Below are positions 7,544 through 14,992 of a DNA stretch of 21,984 bases, piece by piece. The notes under the pieces were generated by a model. That model saw nothing but the letters and a program-made list of their open reading frames with translations. It had not been told where the DNA came from and made no database searches. The translations under genes and the position numbers were made by a program. Source of the stretch: a virus. Positions within the stretch are counted from its first letter, which is position 1; every line of letters starts with the position of its first letter. The stretch is from positions 1 through 21,984 of the IMG/VR virus record IMGVR_UViG_3300005453_000100, one strand, 5' to 3'.

Positions 7544-8130
7544 TGATCATATTCGACCTCAGATCGGAGCTTAGGCAGATCGGTGCAAGGTACAATATAC
7601 CCCACGAGTTCCTTGATGAGGTGGGTGAACGCCTCATCGCCGCCCTGATACGTGAAGCCCCAGTGGGGGATTACCATAATGACCCCTACGTCTATCACGG
7701 CTATGCATCAGGGCCCCGCATGAGGGAATCCATAAGGGTCGAGCATGGCGTTAGAAGTGCTGACGTGGTTGCAGTGGATTACGCTGAGTATATCCCCATG
7801 GATGTGAGGGTCCTGCGCACTCTACGAGCCAACCGGTGGTGGAGGGGCTTCCTCATGAGGTACCCTGAATTTGAGAGGAAAACCGAGGGACCGCCAAGGA
7901 CATACCTCGCCGATGATTATATTGGCCGTGCACTCCATGACACAAGCATCCTCGGAGTCTGGGCGGACGCTGCAAGTGAGACTATCCAGAGGGTTTATGG
8001 TGGCACCAGGACCCGTGGGGGTACAAGCGCCGCAGCCCCGCCGGATATACCTGATTATCATATAGGTATAGACCGCTTGAGGGAGCTTATAAGAGAGAGG
8101 CGTATGCGTCGAGAGCGTGGGGGTGATTAG
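7543..8130 (+). CDS. HK97 gp10-like tail/neck protein
   Basis: A 195-residue protein. Residues about 35-95 carry the HK97 gp10-like layout: helix, A-P-V-G-D, R-M-R-E-S-I-R-V, then V-D-Y-A-E-Y-I, the usual aP..G.Lr.sI......YA.y order of the family. These proteins act at the neck or tail completion. The longer, Trp/Arg-rich central part (about 98-120) and the basic C-terminus ending in REREMRRERGGD-like charge are additions not typical of the short family core. The Ala/Thr/Gly linker at about 153-165 probably separates domains. ATG 7543 shares one base with the preceding stop. The family call is moderate; the neck position agrees with it. Confidence 0.6.
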   Translation: MIIFDLRSELRQIGARYNIPHEFLDEVGERLIAALIREAPVGDYHNDPYVYHGYASGPRMRESIRVEHGVRSADVVAVDYAEYIPMDVRVLRTLRANRWWRGFLMRYPEFERKTEGPPRTYLADDYIGRALHDTSILGVWADAASETIQRVYGGTRTRGGTSAAAPPDIPDYHIGIDRLRELIRERRMRRERGGD

Positions 8131-8132
8131 TG

Positions 8133-8786
8133 GTGTATGAGCCACTCTATGCTATGAAGAAGCTCTTTGAGGGGAAGATCCGTATGGGGGGCCGTGTCGT
8201 CCCCGTCCACGTGGACTGGCACTTCCCCCAGGAGATCCCCAGCCTCTTCCTTACGGTGGAGCCAGGCCTCTATGAGGTCCATGATTACATCTACTACAAG
8301 GGGGGCCCCAGTGATGGGTACAGGACTAAGGCGGTGTTCCGCCCAGTCCCCCATACCACCCACATTGAGGGTTGGGGGCGGAGTCCCTCTGAGAGGGATG
8401 CCCTTTACAGTGCGGTCGTTGACCTGCTTTTTAAGGCTCAGAGGTGCCATTATATCCACTGTTCGAAGCTGAACCTTAAGGATATGAGTTGCAGTGACCT
8501 GGGCGGGGCCCAATGCAGAGCCGAGGACCTCTCATTTAACCCGGTCGAGGGCAAGTGCCCCTACGCCCTCCGCACGGGTGATGGGGCCCCCGTGTATGAG
8601 GATGTGCTCACGGCTCATAATATCTCCCGAGTCTTTCAGCAGACGAGCCCTAATATGGATGTGATCCCTGATAGGAAGCCACCGATCTATATATTCCGTA
8701 GTAAAGTTACGATGACATATTATGATGAGAGACCCTACAGGGTGGCTATGATTGAGGATTGGGTCCATGATGATAATGTAGAGTAG
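8133..8786 (+). CDS. Tail-terminator-position protein with Cys cluster
   Basis: A 217-residue protein. By order (neck genes before, sheath after) it occupies the place of the tail terminator, which caps the finished tail and joins it to the head. The N-terminal 100 residues contain strands around RVVPVHVDWHFP and SLFLTVEPG and a helix with GRSPSERDALYSAVVDLLF. Five cysteines then cluster at about 105, 110, 120, 128 and 142 (C-x4-C-x9-C-x7-C-x13-CP), which suggests a metal or disulfide-bound insertion not usual for tail terminators. GTG 8133 is chosen because GGTGAT at 8122-8127 precedes it by five bases, as elsewhere; GTG 8130 in the same frame is the alternative. I infer the role from position and do not recognise the family. 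Confidence 0.6.
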   Translation: MYEPLYAMKKLFEGKIRMGGRVVPVHVDWHFPQEIPSLFLTVEPGLYEVHDYIYYKGGPSDGYRTKAVFRPVPHTTHIEGWGRSPSERDALYSAVVDLLFKAQRCHYIHCSKLNLKDMSCSDLGGAQCRAEDLSFNPVEGKCPYALRTGDGAPVYEDVLTAHNISRVFQQTSPNMDVIPDRKPPIYIFRSKVTMTYYDERPYRVAMIEDWVHDDNVE

Positions 8787-8798
8787 AGGTGAATGTTT

Positions 8799-9020
8799 AT
8801 GGCTGATAAAAGAGAGGAGAATGTTAAGGACGCCCTCACAGTAGATGACCTGAAAAGGCTCGGCGACCCCATGGGAGTCGTCATAGCCGTCATCTCAGAG
8901 ATGGGCCTCCTCAAGAAGTTTGAAGAAGAATCCTCCAAGGTATACGAGGCCAAGGAGCCCATAATAACCATGAAGGATTATGAGTTGGCCAAAAAGAGGG
9001 TTCTAAAAAAGGAGGTGTAG
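8799..9020 (+). CDS. Small protein before sheath, unknown
   Basis: A 73-residue, mostly helical protein: an acidic start, then VDDLKRLGDPMGVVIAVISEMGLL (from about residue 14), a short linker and a strongly basic end (AKKRVLKKEV). I do not recognise it. ATG 8799 is chosen because GAGGTGA at 8786-8792 precedes it by six bases; ATG 8793 in the same frame abuts the site directly. It sits between the tail-terminator-position gene and the sheath gene. The hydrophobic segment is too short and interrupted for a confident membrane helix. A tail accessory or sheath-assembly role is possible, by position only. Confidence 0.65.
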   Translation: MADKREENVKDALTVDDLKRLGDPMGVVIAVISEMGLLKKFEEESSKVYEAKEPIITMKDYELAKKRVLKKEV

Positions 9021-9034
9021 TGTGGTGATGCATT

Positions 9035-10126
9035 ATGGTTGAATATCCACATTTCACGATCACTGAAGAAACAGGCCCATATTACCCATCAGGGTCCGGG
9101 GCCCAGCCCATAATCGCAATAGGGAAGACCCCCCTTGACCCAGAACCAACAAAGGTGTACAAGTTCGTGAACTATGAGCAGGCAGCGCTCCCCCATGGCA
9201 GCGGGGGGATAGGTGCAAGCGGCGACAACCCACTCCTGGACGGTATCAAGGCGATATTCGAGGAGGGCATGGCCGTTAACCCCGTTGATGGGGCCAGCGT
9301 AGGGGTTGTGTACGCTATAAACCTCGGCCAGACCCCCACACCCCAGAACATACTTAATGCGAGGGAGGCAACGCTGTCCATAGTGAAGGACCCCGCCATA
9401 GAGGTCTACTTTGGCATCACAGACGTCACAGTGATGAACAGTGTGGGCGCCGCGATCCAGCAGAATCGTAGTGCAGGGTTCTACAGGTTCGCATGGTTCT
9501 CACACAACCAGAATGCAACGATCGCAGACGTCTGCAAACTCACAGACAGTAATCAGCAGCAGTATGTGCGGAGCAGCTTCGTGGGGATAAAGTATGACCC
9601 CTCCACCCTCGGATATTATGTGGCTAAGGAGGCATGCACACCCTACTATATTACTCCGAGCTATGAGCCATACCGTGCCCTGACACTTGACATGATACAG
9701 GACCTCACTTACTCTGAGATTGATCAGCTGCTACGGGCCGGGATCGTCCCAGATTATGAGTACATGCTACCATTGGCGTCAAGTGGTAAGGTTAAACCCG
9801 TCCGTGCACTGGCAACGAGCTACGCTAAGACGTCCCCCCCTGCCGATGCTGCGAGGCATGTGCGTAGGAATGCGGATTACCAGTTCCGGCAGATTGACCT
9901 CCGACTGAATAGCGTAATCGGTATGAATGACTCAGAGTCTGACATTGAGACGATTAGGGAGATGCTTAACGCCTACCTTGAGGGTGAGAAGAACCTTAAC
10001 CGCATCAAGGACTATAACATCAGTGTGTCGCTGACTGATCAGCCACACACCCTCTACGTTGTAAGGATGGTTAAGCCGGTCCGTGCTATCAAGTTTATAG
10101 TGGAGAAATCCATAATAAAGGTGTAG
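9035..10126 (+). CDS. Contractile tail sheath protein
   Basis: A 363-residue sheath subunit, at the short end for the family. The clearest evidence is at the C-terminus: a D-x-x-x-I-R-E-M-L-N-A-Y-L-E-G-E-K-N-L-N-R-I helix (from about residue 309), a strand with N-I-S-V-S-L-T, and the closing VVRMVKPVRAIKFIVEKSI (about 343-361), which is the standard end of Mu/P2/XkdK-type sheaths. Residues about 100-130 hold a domain I-type Rossmann-like stretch, and about 200-240 carry the ALTLDMIQDLTYSEIDQLLRAG segment typical of the sheath core, where the loss of a position is judged. Polymerised sheath surrounds the tube and contracts to drive it through the cell envelope. ATG 9035 follows GGTGAT at 9024-9029 by five bases. 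The tube gene follows, as in other contractile-tail viruses. Confidence 0.9.
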   Translation: MVEYPHFTITEETGPYYPSGSGAQPIIAIGKTPLDPEPTKVYKFVNYEQAALPHGSGGIGASGDNPLLDGIKAIFEEGMAVNPVDGASVGVVYAINLGQTPTPQNILNAREATLSIVKDPAIEVYFGITDVTVMNSVGAAIQQNRSAGFYRFAWFSHNQNATIADVCKLTDSNQQQYVRSSFVGIKYDPSTLGYYVAKEACTPYYITPSYEPYRALTLDMIQDLTYSEIDQLLRAGIVPDYEYMLPLASSGKVKPVRALATSYAKTSPPADAARHVRRNADYQFRQIDLRLNSVIGMNDSESDIETIREMLNAYLEGEKNLNRIKDYNISVSLTDQPHTLYVVRMVKPVRAIKFIVEKSIIKV

Positions 10127-10138
10127 GGGTGATATAGT

Positions 10139-10555
10139 ATGCCTAAAGAGTCATGTGTATCCGCATACACCCTCGCCGAGGTTAAAATCCCCGGCAAGGA
10201 GCCCATACTCTGTAAGGGGATTGAGATCACGGAGGAGGTTAAGTATGAACGCTCATACCACTCAGGTTCAAGGGACCCAAGGAGTATAAACCTCCAGACG
10301 AGGGAGGTTGAATTTGAGTTGAAGGAGCCCTTTGACCAGAAGGACCTTAACACACTCCTCAACGCGGGGCTCAACGGGGACTGCTTCAGCATAATCTGTC
10401 TCGGGTACAACGCTAAGGGCGCCCCTGAGGCCCTTGAGGTCCTTGAGGGTTGTGTGGTTACGAGTAGGACTAGGAGTATAGGGGATCATAAGGCCCCGGA
10501 GCTTAAGATTAAAGGCGTTGCCCTGAGGACAAGGTTCGTAAAGGCAACGCACTAA
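10139..10555 (+). CDS. Tail tube protein (XkdM-like)
   Basis: A 138-residue protein immediately after the sheath gene, the usual site of the tube gene. It is mainly beta: strands around LAEVKIPGKEPILCKGIEITEEV (residues 12-34), the REVEFELKEPFD strand and turn (about 55-66), and a closing ...LEGCVVTSRTRSIGDHKAP, with the conserved G-C-V-V type turn of XkdM-like tubes. Tube proteins stack as hexamers around the tape measure and form the DNA channel. Four Cys residues are present (C6, C25, about C82 and C87, about C103) and are unusually many for a tube. ATG 10139 follows GGTGAT at 10128-10133 by five bases. A T-tract and hairpin follow its stop. The assignment is by position and pattern. Confidence 0.8.
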   Translation: MPKESCVSAYTLAEVKIPGKEPILCKGIEITEEVKYERSYHSGSRDPRSINLQTREVEFELKEPFDQKDLNTLLNAGLNGDCFSIICLGYNAKGAPEALEVLEGCVVTSRTRSIGDHKAPELKIKGVALRTRFVKATH

Positions 10556-10568
10556 TCAACCCCTTTAT

Positions 10569-10590
10569 CCCCATTTTTTCGTGTGTGGGG
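10569..10590 (+). terminator. T-tract with hairpin after tube gene
   Basis: CCCCA (10569-10573) can pair with TGGGG (10586-10590) across a loop that begins with six T residues (10574-10579). Archaeal transcription can stop at oligo-T, so this may reduce transcription from the abundant sheath-tube genes into the chaperone and tape-measure genes. The stem is only five pairs, so termination is tentative. Confidence 0.4.
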
Positions 10591-10611
10591 GGGTGTGTGA
10601 GGTGATAGGTT

Positions 10612-11238
10612 ATGGCTAGGAAAAGTAGGAAGAAAAAAGATGATGAGGATGCGGCCCTCAGTGAGGAGGATATCCGTGCAGCGGAGGAGCATGCTAAGAA
10701 GATGGTCGATGAGGTGGTTGTCCCCCAGAGGATTGAGGAGAGCATTGAGGCTAAGAGGGAGTTCGATGAACTGATATCCACTGAGGAGGAGCTTCTTGAT
10801 TTCTTCTCAGAGGACCGGTTCCAGATACAGTTAGAGTACCGTGGCCGGGTCTTTGATTTCAAGGCGAGGCCCCTCACGAGTGTCAAGGACCTTGATCTCT
10901 TCAACTTCGACCTCACGATCTACTCCGAACTCGAGGGGGATGACCAGAAGGTCATGCAGAGGGTCATCCAGGGGGAGGAGCTCAGCCCTGAACAGAAGAA
11001 GAGGTATGATGAGTTGATGCAGAAGTATGGGGAGGAGTTCGCCGTTAACACCCTGGAGACGATGGATAAGATCCTCGCCAACTTCGTGACACCCCCCGAC
11101 TTCGATGGGGACATTAAGAAGAGGGAAGAGTTCTGGAGTAAGGTTGATTTCGTCTTCAAGACCGTCCTCCTCGGCGAGGTGCAGAAGCGCATCGGGTTGA
11201 CTGATGACGCCGAGGTGCGCTTATTTCAGGCTCGCTGA
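10612..11238 (+). CDS. Tail assembly chaperone (G-like / XkdN-position)
   Basis: A 208-residue protein with a highly charged N-terminus (about 1-60), a short beta segment with FQIQLEYRGRVFDFKARPL (from about 74), and a helical C-terminal half. It lies between the tube and tape-measure genes, the standard place for the tail assembly chaperone, which coats the tape measure while the tube polymerises. In PBSX-like tails this is the xkdN position. The downstream +1-frame reading frame overlaps its last 35 bases, the arrangement seen when the chaperone is extended by frameshifting. ATG 10612 follows GAGGTGAT at 10599-10606 by five bases. Sequence conservation in this family is poor, so the call rests on position, the overlap and length. 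Confidence 0.72.
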   Translation: MARKSRKKKDDEDAALSEEDIRAAEEHAKKMVDEVVVPQRIEESIEAKREFDELISTEEELLDFFSEDRFQIQLEYRGRVFDFKARPLTSVKDLDLFNFDLTIYSELEGDDQKVMQRVIQGEELSPEQKKRYDELMQKYGEEFAVNTLETMDKILANFVTPPDFDGDIKKREEFWSKVDFVFKTVLLGEVQKRIGLTDDAEVRLFQAR

Positions 11239-11413
11239 GAGCGTTGAGGGCCACATAATAGCCCGCATCTGCGAGACGCTGCATATGAGGCCGAGTGAGG
11301 TCCTCAGAAATAAGTATGACCCTGATATAAGGTTCCTCTGGAGGAGGTACTGGTTTGAGTACAAGTCTCGTCTGGAGGAGTATGAGAGGATAGAGTCCAT
11401 GGTGGAGGATTAA
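11204..11413 (+). CDS. Tail chaperone extension (GT-like, +1 frame)
   Basis: A 69-residue frame overlapping the chaperone gene by 35 bases. If made by frameshifting, only the part from about 11228 would be used (R-L-A-E-S-V-E-G-H-I onward, 61 residues). That part is helical and fits the T domain of G-T chaperones: a short helix, then H-M-R-P-S-E-V-L-R, then an Arg/Trp/Tyr-rich helix with W-R-R-Y-W-F-E-Y. Independent translation from ATG 11204 is the alternative, but upstream there is only a weak GGGTTGA, and the first residues before the overlap end (TPRCAY) look out of keeping with the rest. It ends 3 bases before the tape-measure gene starts. The T domain is known to bind the tube protein in lambda. 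Confidence 0.62.
   Translation: MTPRCAYFRLAESVEGHIIARICETLHMRPSEVLRNKYDPDIRFLWRRYWFEYKSRLEEYERIESMVED
11221..11238 (+). other. Candidate +1 frameshift site in tail chaperone
   Basis: The upstream frame reads TTA TTT CAG GCT CGC TGA here and the downstream frame is open only from 11201 onward, so any shift must lie in 11201-11238. TTT at 11224-11226 followed by C allows tRNA-Phe to slip forward to TTC, a better match for a GAA anticodon. This would give a fusion of about 266 residues. No test of use is possible from sequence. Confidence 0.45.
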
Positions 11414-11416
11414 GGG

Positions 11417-14311
11417 TTGCCGACTAACTTTGTTAACGTTATAGTCCGCCTCACGGCAGTTGATTCCGGTGTGGCCAGCCGGATGCAGAACATCACACAC
11501 TCCGTTAGGAGCGTTGAGGGTAGCCTGAACCGTGCGGATGGTGCCTCCCGGCGTATGTTCGGGGCGATGAATGCGAGTATGGCGATAGGGGCGGCCCGTG
11601 CGAGGGAGTTCCGTGAGGAGATGATGAACGCGGGGGCCGGCTTCTTCGCAACTCTCGCGGCGGTTGGTATCTTCGGCCTCGGGTTCCTCACAGCATCCTT
11701 GCAGGCGGCTGCGAATACGCAGAAGGAGTGGAGCCTCCTCGCTGCCAGCATGGGTTACACGGCTGATAAGGTAGGCATGCTTAGAGTTCATTATGGTAAG
11801 GCCATGATGGACATCCAGAAGCAGACAGGGCTGAGTATTGGTCAGGTTAGGGACATGTGGACCCAGTTCAAGGTCCGTATCAGTGACATGTCCTTTAAGG
11901 AGTTCAAGGACAAGTGGTCTAAGCTCATAGCGGGCTTATCCATCATGGAGCACGTCCCTGCCTCTGCAGCGGCTAACAAGCTCGCCTTGGCCCTGTCCGG
12001 GGCCCCTATGGGTCTCAGGCGCTTAGCCCCTGATATTGAGAAGTATGTGAGCTTCTCCGCATGGCGTAAGATGTCCATTGAGCAGAGGAAGGAGGTCCTG
12101 TATCAAATCCTTATGATGAAGGGGTACGCTAAGGCCGCTGAGAACTTTGCCGAGACCGTTGAGGGTAAACTTAACATCATTAACGCCACTGTGAGGGCTT
12201 TTATGGCTGATGTGGGCTTCATGATCATTGATGGCATTGACCCCATCCTTAACGCCCTCGAGAAGTTCGGGGAATGGTTCAGGACCCTCCCCAAGGATGT
12301 CCGGTCCACCCTCGCATCCAGTGCAGTGTTTATAACCTTCACGTCTCTCGTGGTTTCAGCGTTTGGGTTGATGGGTATAGGTGTGACCCAGTTCATCGAG
12401 TTCCTCCGCCTCATACCAATCGTCTGCGGCCCCGTGAACGCAGCCATGGCCTTATTCGACGCCCAGGTGGCTGCGACTGCTGTTGATGAGGAGGCCGCCG
12501 CAGTGGCAGCCCAGGGGTATGCCGCTGCACAGGGAGAGGCGGCCGCCGCCACCAGGGCCGCAGCGGTGTCCACGGCTGAGGCCGCAGCTGTTCTGTCAAG
12601 GTATAACCCGGCTATTGTCGCCACAACCCTTAACCTTCAGGAGCTTGCTGGGGCTAACCTTTTAGCCGCGGAGACCATGCAGGCCCTGAATGCATCCGCC
12701 ATGATGTCTACTGTGACGCCGGGGACTGCGGCTGCTGCGGCCGCCGCTGCTGAGGCTGGCGCTGCGGGTAGGGGTGCTGCTGTGATGGCTGGTGTGGCAG
12801 AGGCTGGTGGCGCTGCTGCTAGTGGTGGTTTCTTCGCCGGCTTGATGGCGGGGGTCCGGCATTATGGTGGCCGTTTCATATCCTCCCTTAGGACTCTCTT
12901 CACAGCCCCCGGTAGGATTGTGAGTGGCGTTATTGGTAGGATGGGCTCATCCATGGGGGGTATTGCTACTTCCTTGTTCACGGCTCTCACTTCACCTCTT
13001 GGGGTTCTGTTATTGATTGTTGGGGCTCTTGCGACTATTGTAACGATTTCTGGTAAGTGGGGGGATGTCCTTGAGAGTGTGGGGGGGTTCCTTCGTGGTC
13101 TCTGGAATGAGACCATAGGGCAGATAGGCCGTGCTGTGGCCCCGATGAATGACCTTAAGAATGCGAGTGATGGGGTTAAGGAGGCTTTCGCGGGGGTCTA
13201 TGAGGCTATTAAGGCGGTGGCTGGCTTCATCGGGTGGGTGTTTACTGGGGCCCTCGGGGTGGTCTTCCGCATCATCGCAACCTACCTTTCGTGGTTGATG
13301 TCGGCTGTGGATAATATCATGGCCGGTAAGGGGGCCTTCCAGGACTGGGTCCTCGCCATCACAAACCCGTTCAGCTGGATTATATGGCTCCTCACGAGGG
13401 CCAAGCTCATCACCGCCGAGTTTAAGAAGCAGTGGGAGGCCTTCGCAAAGTCCCCTGAGGGTAGAAGGATACTCATGACCATCCGGAACCTGCAGATCGC
13501 CATCGGGGAGCTCTTCAATGAGATAAGGGCGATAATTTATGGTGTCGACCCCGACAAGTATGTTAAGAGTGCTAACACTGCGGCGGGGGTTGCTGGTTAT
13601 GTCCGCACCATTATCGGGGGTATTGCATTCATATTGAAGTACCTTGTGATCCCGGCCCTTGTGGGGGTCATCTACTACCTTAAGGCCATTAAACCGGTTG
13701 TCATAGCCGTGAAGGCGGTCTTTGATGCTTTGGCGTGGCTTATAGGCCGTATCGTTGACTTGATGGAGATCATCTGGACGTTCTTCACGAAGGGCCCCAT
13801 AGCTGCGATGGAGCTCGCTGTGAATAAGGTGGCCCGTGGCCTTGGCCTTGGCTCCCAGCATATGAGGAATATGGGTGCGGATGCGAAGGCCACGGCTGAG
13901 GCCCTACGCCTGGCTGAGGAGAGACGCCGCAGGCTCCTCGAGAAGAAAACCAGGGCCCTCCTCCCCCATGATCGTGCATATGAGTCCGCTGTGACCTCTG
14001 AGCTGTATGGTAGGGAGGCTAAGGTGTCCCGTGCTAAGCTGATGCTCCTCTACCAGGCTAATGTGGGGGGTCTGCGTTCACTTGAGGCTGAGAGGCTCCG
14101 CCTTATAGGTGAGAGGGATAAGGCTATCCGTGCGGGCCGTTATGAGCGTGCGGCTGTGGCTGAGAGGAAGGCCCGTAATATCTATAATCAGGAGAGGAAG
14201 GTGATCATCCAGAAGGGGGCCATCCAGATCAACGCGGAGGGCATGAGTCAGAAGCAGGTGGAGACGGCCATGTATAATGTCCTTCAGAAGATTAGTAGGA
14301 GTGGAGGTTAG
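11417..14311 (+). CDS. Tail tape measure protein
   Basis: A 964-residue protein, by far the longest in the tail block and placed directly after the chaperone genes. Tape measures set tail length and may help DNA cross the membrane. The N-terminal region is helical (about 1-70) with a hydrophobic segment at about 75-97. Further strongly hydrophobic stretches lie at about 300-325, 523-545, 600-625 and 735-760. An Ala-rich part spans about 350-475. The C-terminus (about 815-935) is a charged coiled coil rich in Glu/Arg. At about 0.15 nm per residue the tail would be near 145 nm. It starts with TTG 11417, six bases after GGTGGAGGAT at 11401-11410. No lysozyme-like or peptidase motif is visible inside it. 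Confidence 0.85.
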   Translation: MPTNFVNVIVRLTAVDSGVASRMQNITHSVRSVEGSLNRADGASRRMFGAMNASMAIGAARAREFREEMMNAGAGFFATLAAVGIFGLGFLTASLQAAANTQKEWSLLAASMGYTADKVGMLRVHYGKAMMDIQKQTGLSIGQVRDMWTQFKVRISDMSFKEFKDKWSKLIAGLSIMEHVPASAAANKLALALSGAPMGLRRLAPDIEKYVSFSAWRKMSIEQRKEVLYQILMMKGYAKAAENFAETVEGKLNIINATVRAFMADVGFMIIDGIDPILNALEKFGEWFRTLPKDVRSTLASSAVFITFTSLVVSAFGLMGIGVTQFIEFLRLIPIVCGPVNAAMALFDAQVAATAVDEEAAAVAAQGYAAAQGEAAAATRAAAVSTAEAAAVLSRYNPAIVATTLNLQELAGANLLAAETMQALNASAMMSTVTPGTAAAAAAAAEAGAAGRGAAVMAGVAEAGGAAASGGFFAGLMAGVRHYGGRFISSLRTLFTAPGRIVSGVIGRMGSSMGGIATSLFTALTSPLGVLLLIVGALATIVTISGKWGDVLESVGGFLRGLWNETIGQIGRAVAPMNDLKNASDGVKEAFAGVYEAIKAVAGFIGWVFTGALGVVFRIIATYLSWLMSAVDNIMAGKGAFQDWVLAITNPFSWIIWLLTRAKLITAEFKKQWEAFAKSPEGRRILMTIRNLQIAIGELFNEIRAIIYGVDPDKYVKSANTAAGVAGYVRTIIGGIAFILKYLVIPALVGVIYYLKAIKPVVIAVKAVFDALAWLIGRIVDLMEIIWTFFTKGPIAAMELAVNKVARGLGLGSQHMRNMGADAKATAEALRLAEERRRRLLEKKTRALLPHDRAYESAVTSELYGREAKVSRAKLMLLYQANVGGLRSLEAERLRLIGERDKAIRAGRYERAAVAERKARNIYNQERKVIIQKGAIQINAEGMSQKQVETAMYNVLQKISRSGG

Positions 14312-14314
14312 CGG

Positions 14315-14986
14315 ATGGATAACTCTGAGAAGCTGCTCAGGGCAATCTTCGGGACAACGGACTTTATAGGTAAGGGTCTGATAGATAAGGGTGGAGGTGA
14401 TGTTAAAAAATTATATGATGCCTTCGCATTCGCTGGCGAGGCCCTCAGGGATGGTGGTGACCCCGAGTGGGTTAAGAAGAAGCTCCTATCGGATGTTACG
14501 AATATAACGGGGCTCCCAGTGGACGACCTCTACCCCCTCCTTGAGAATGCATGGAACTTCATGGTCTCCACGATCAGTAAACTCACCCAGAAGCCTAAAG
14601 ATCCTTGCCCATTCGATAAGGGGAACGTTAAGATCGATAACCTCTACTTCTATGCTGAGGATATAGACTTTGATCCCCCATACCGTAAACAGGTCGCTGA
14701 GGAGGTGAAGATCGAGGGGGGCCTCCCAAGGCACTACTTCAAGGGCTACGAGTTAAGGAAGGTTACATTCACGACGAAGGTAATGTGCCCGCCCACTGAG
14801 ATCTATAAGAAGATAGCGGCCCTCCAGAACAAGGTCTGCTCATTCTCATCAACCTTCACCGGGGCCTTCAACTGCATAGTCTCATATAAGGTTAAATTCC
14901 CCTCCGGGACCGCTAATTATGCTGAAATCGAGTTTGAGGTGACCGAGACAACATCCCCACTACCAAAAGGGGACGGGAAGGGGTGA
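14315..14986 (+). CDS. Tail-tip protein after tape measure, unrecognised
   Basis: A 223-residue protein with a helical N-terminal half (about 1-95) and a beta-rich C-terminal half with three Cys (about 156, 172 and 187). The C-terminal half contains strands around NVKIDNLYFYAEDIDF, ELRKVTFTTKVMCPP and YAEIEFEVTE, separated by a helix (EIYKKIAALQNKV). In PBSX-like clusters this place between tape measure and hub is held by XkdP, and in other myophages by a tube-initiator or hub-connector protein; I cannot tell which. ATG 14315 follows GGAGG at 14303-14307. It ends at a TGA inside the ribosome site of the hub gene, and the hub is in the same frame. Confidence 0.6.
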   Translation: MDNSEKLLRAIFGTTDFIGKGLIDKGGGDVKKLYDAFAFAGEALRDGGDPEWVKKKLLSDVTNITGLPVDDLYPLLENAWNFMVSTISKLTQKPKDPCPFDKGNVKIDNLYFYAEDIDFDPPYRKQVAEEVKIEGGLPRHYFKGYELRKVTFTTKVMCPPTEIYKKIAALQNKVCSFSSTFTGAFNCIVSYKVKFPSGTANYAEIEFEVTETTSPLPKGDGKG

Positions 14987-14987
14987 T
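14982..14987 (+). promoter_or_regulatory. Ribosome site pointing to an ATT start for the hub
   Basis: GGTGAT overlaps the upstream TGA stop and lies five bases before ATT 14993, the same spacing seen for GGTGAT starts at 9035, 10139 and 10612. The hub frame is open from 14987, no ATG, GTG or TTG lies in frame until GTG 15095, and that GTG has no ribosome site. This site therefore decides the start. Confidence 0.55.
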
Positions 14988-14992
14988 CCAGG

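Noticed and set aside
12103-13861. Long minus-strand open frames opposite the tape measure (up to 283 codons)
   Set aside because: They are shadows of GC-rich, GCN/GGN-rich coding sequence: Arg/Pro/His-rich or patternless, without ribosome sites and wholly inside a convincing + strand gene.
14984-14986. TGA readthrough (or selenocysteine or other recoding) joining the tail-tip protein to the hub
   Set aside because: A well-spaced ribosome site overlapping the TGA and an ATT five bases on explain a separate start; no specific recoding structure is evident. Kept only as an alternative.
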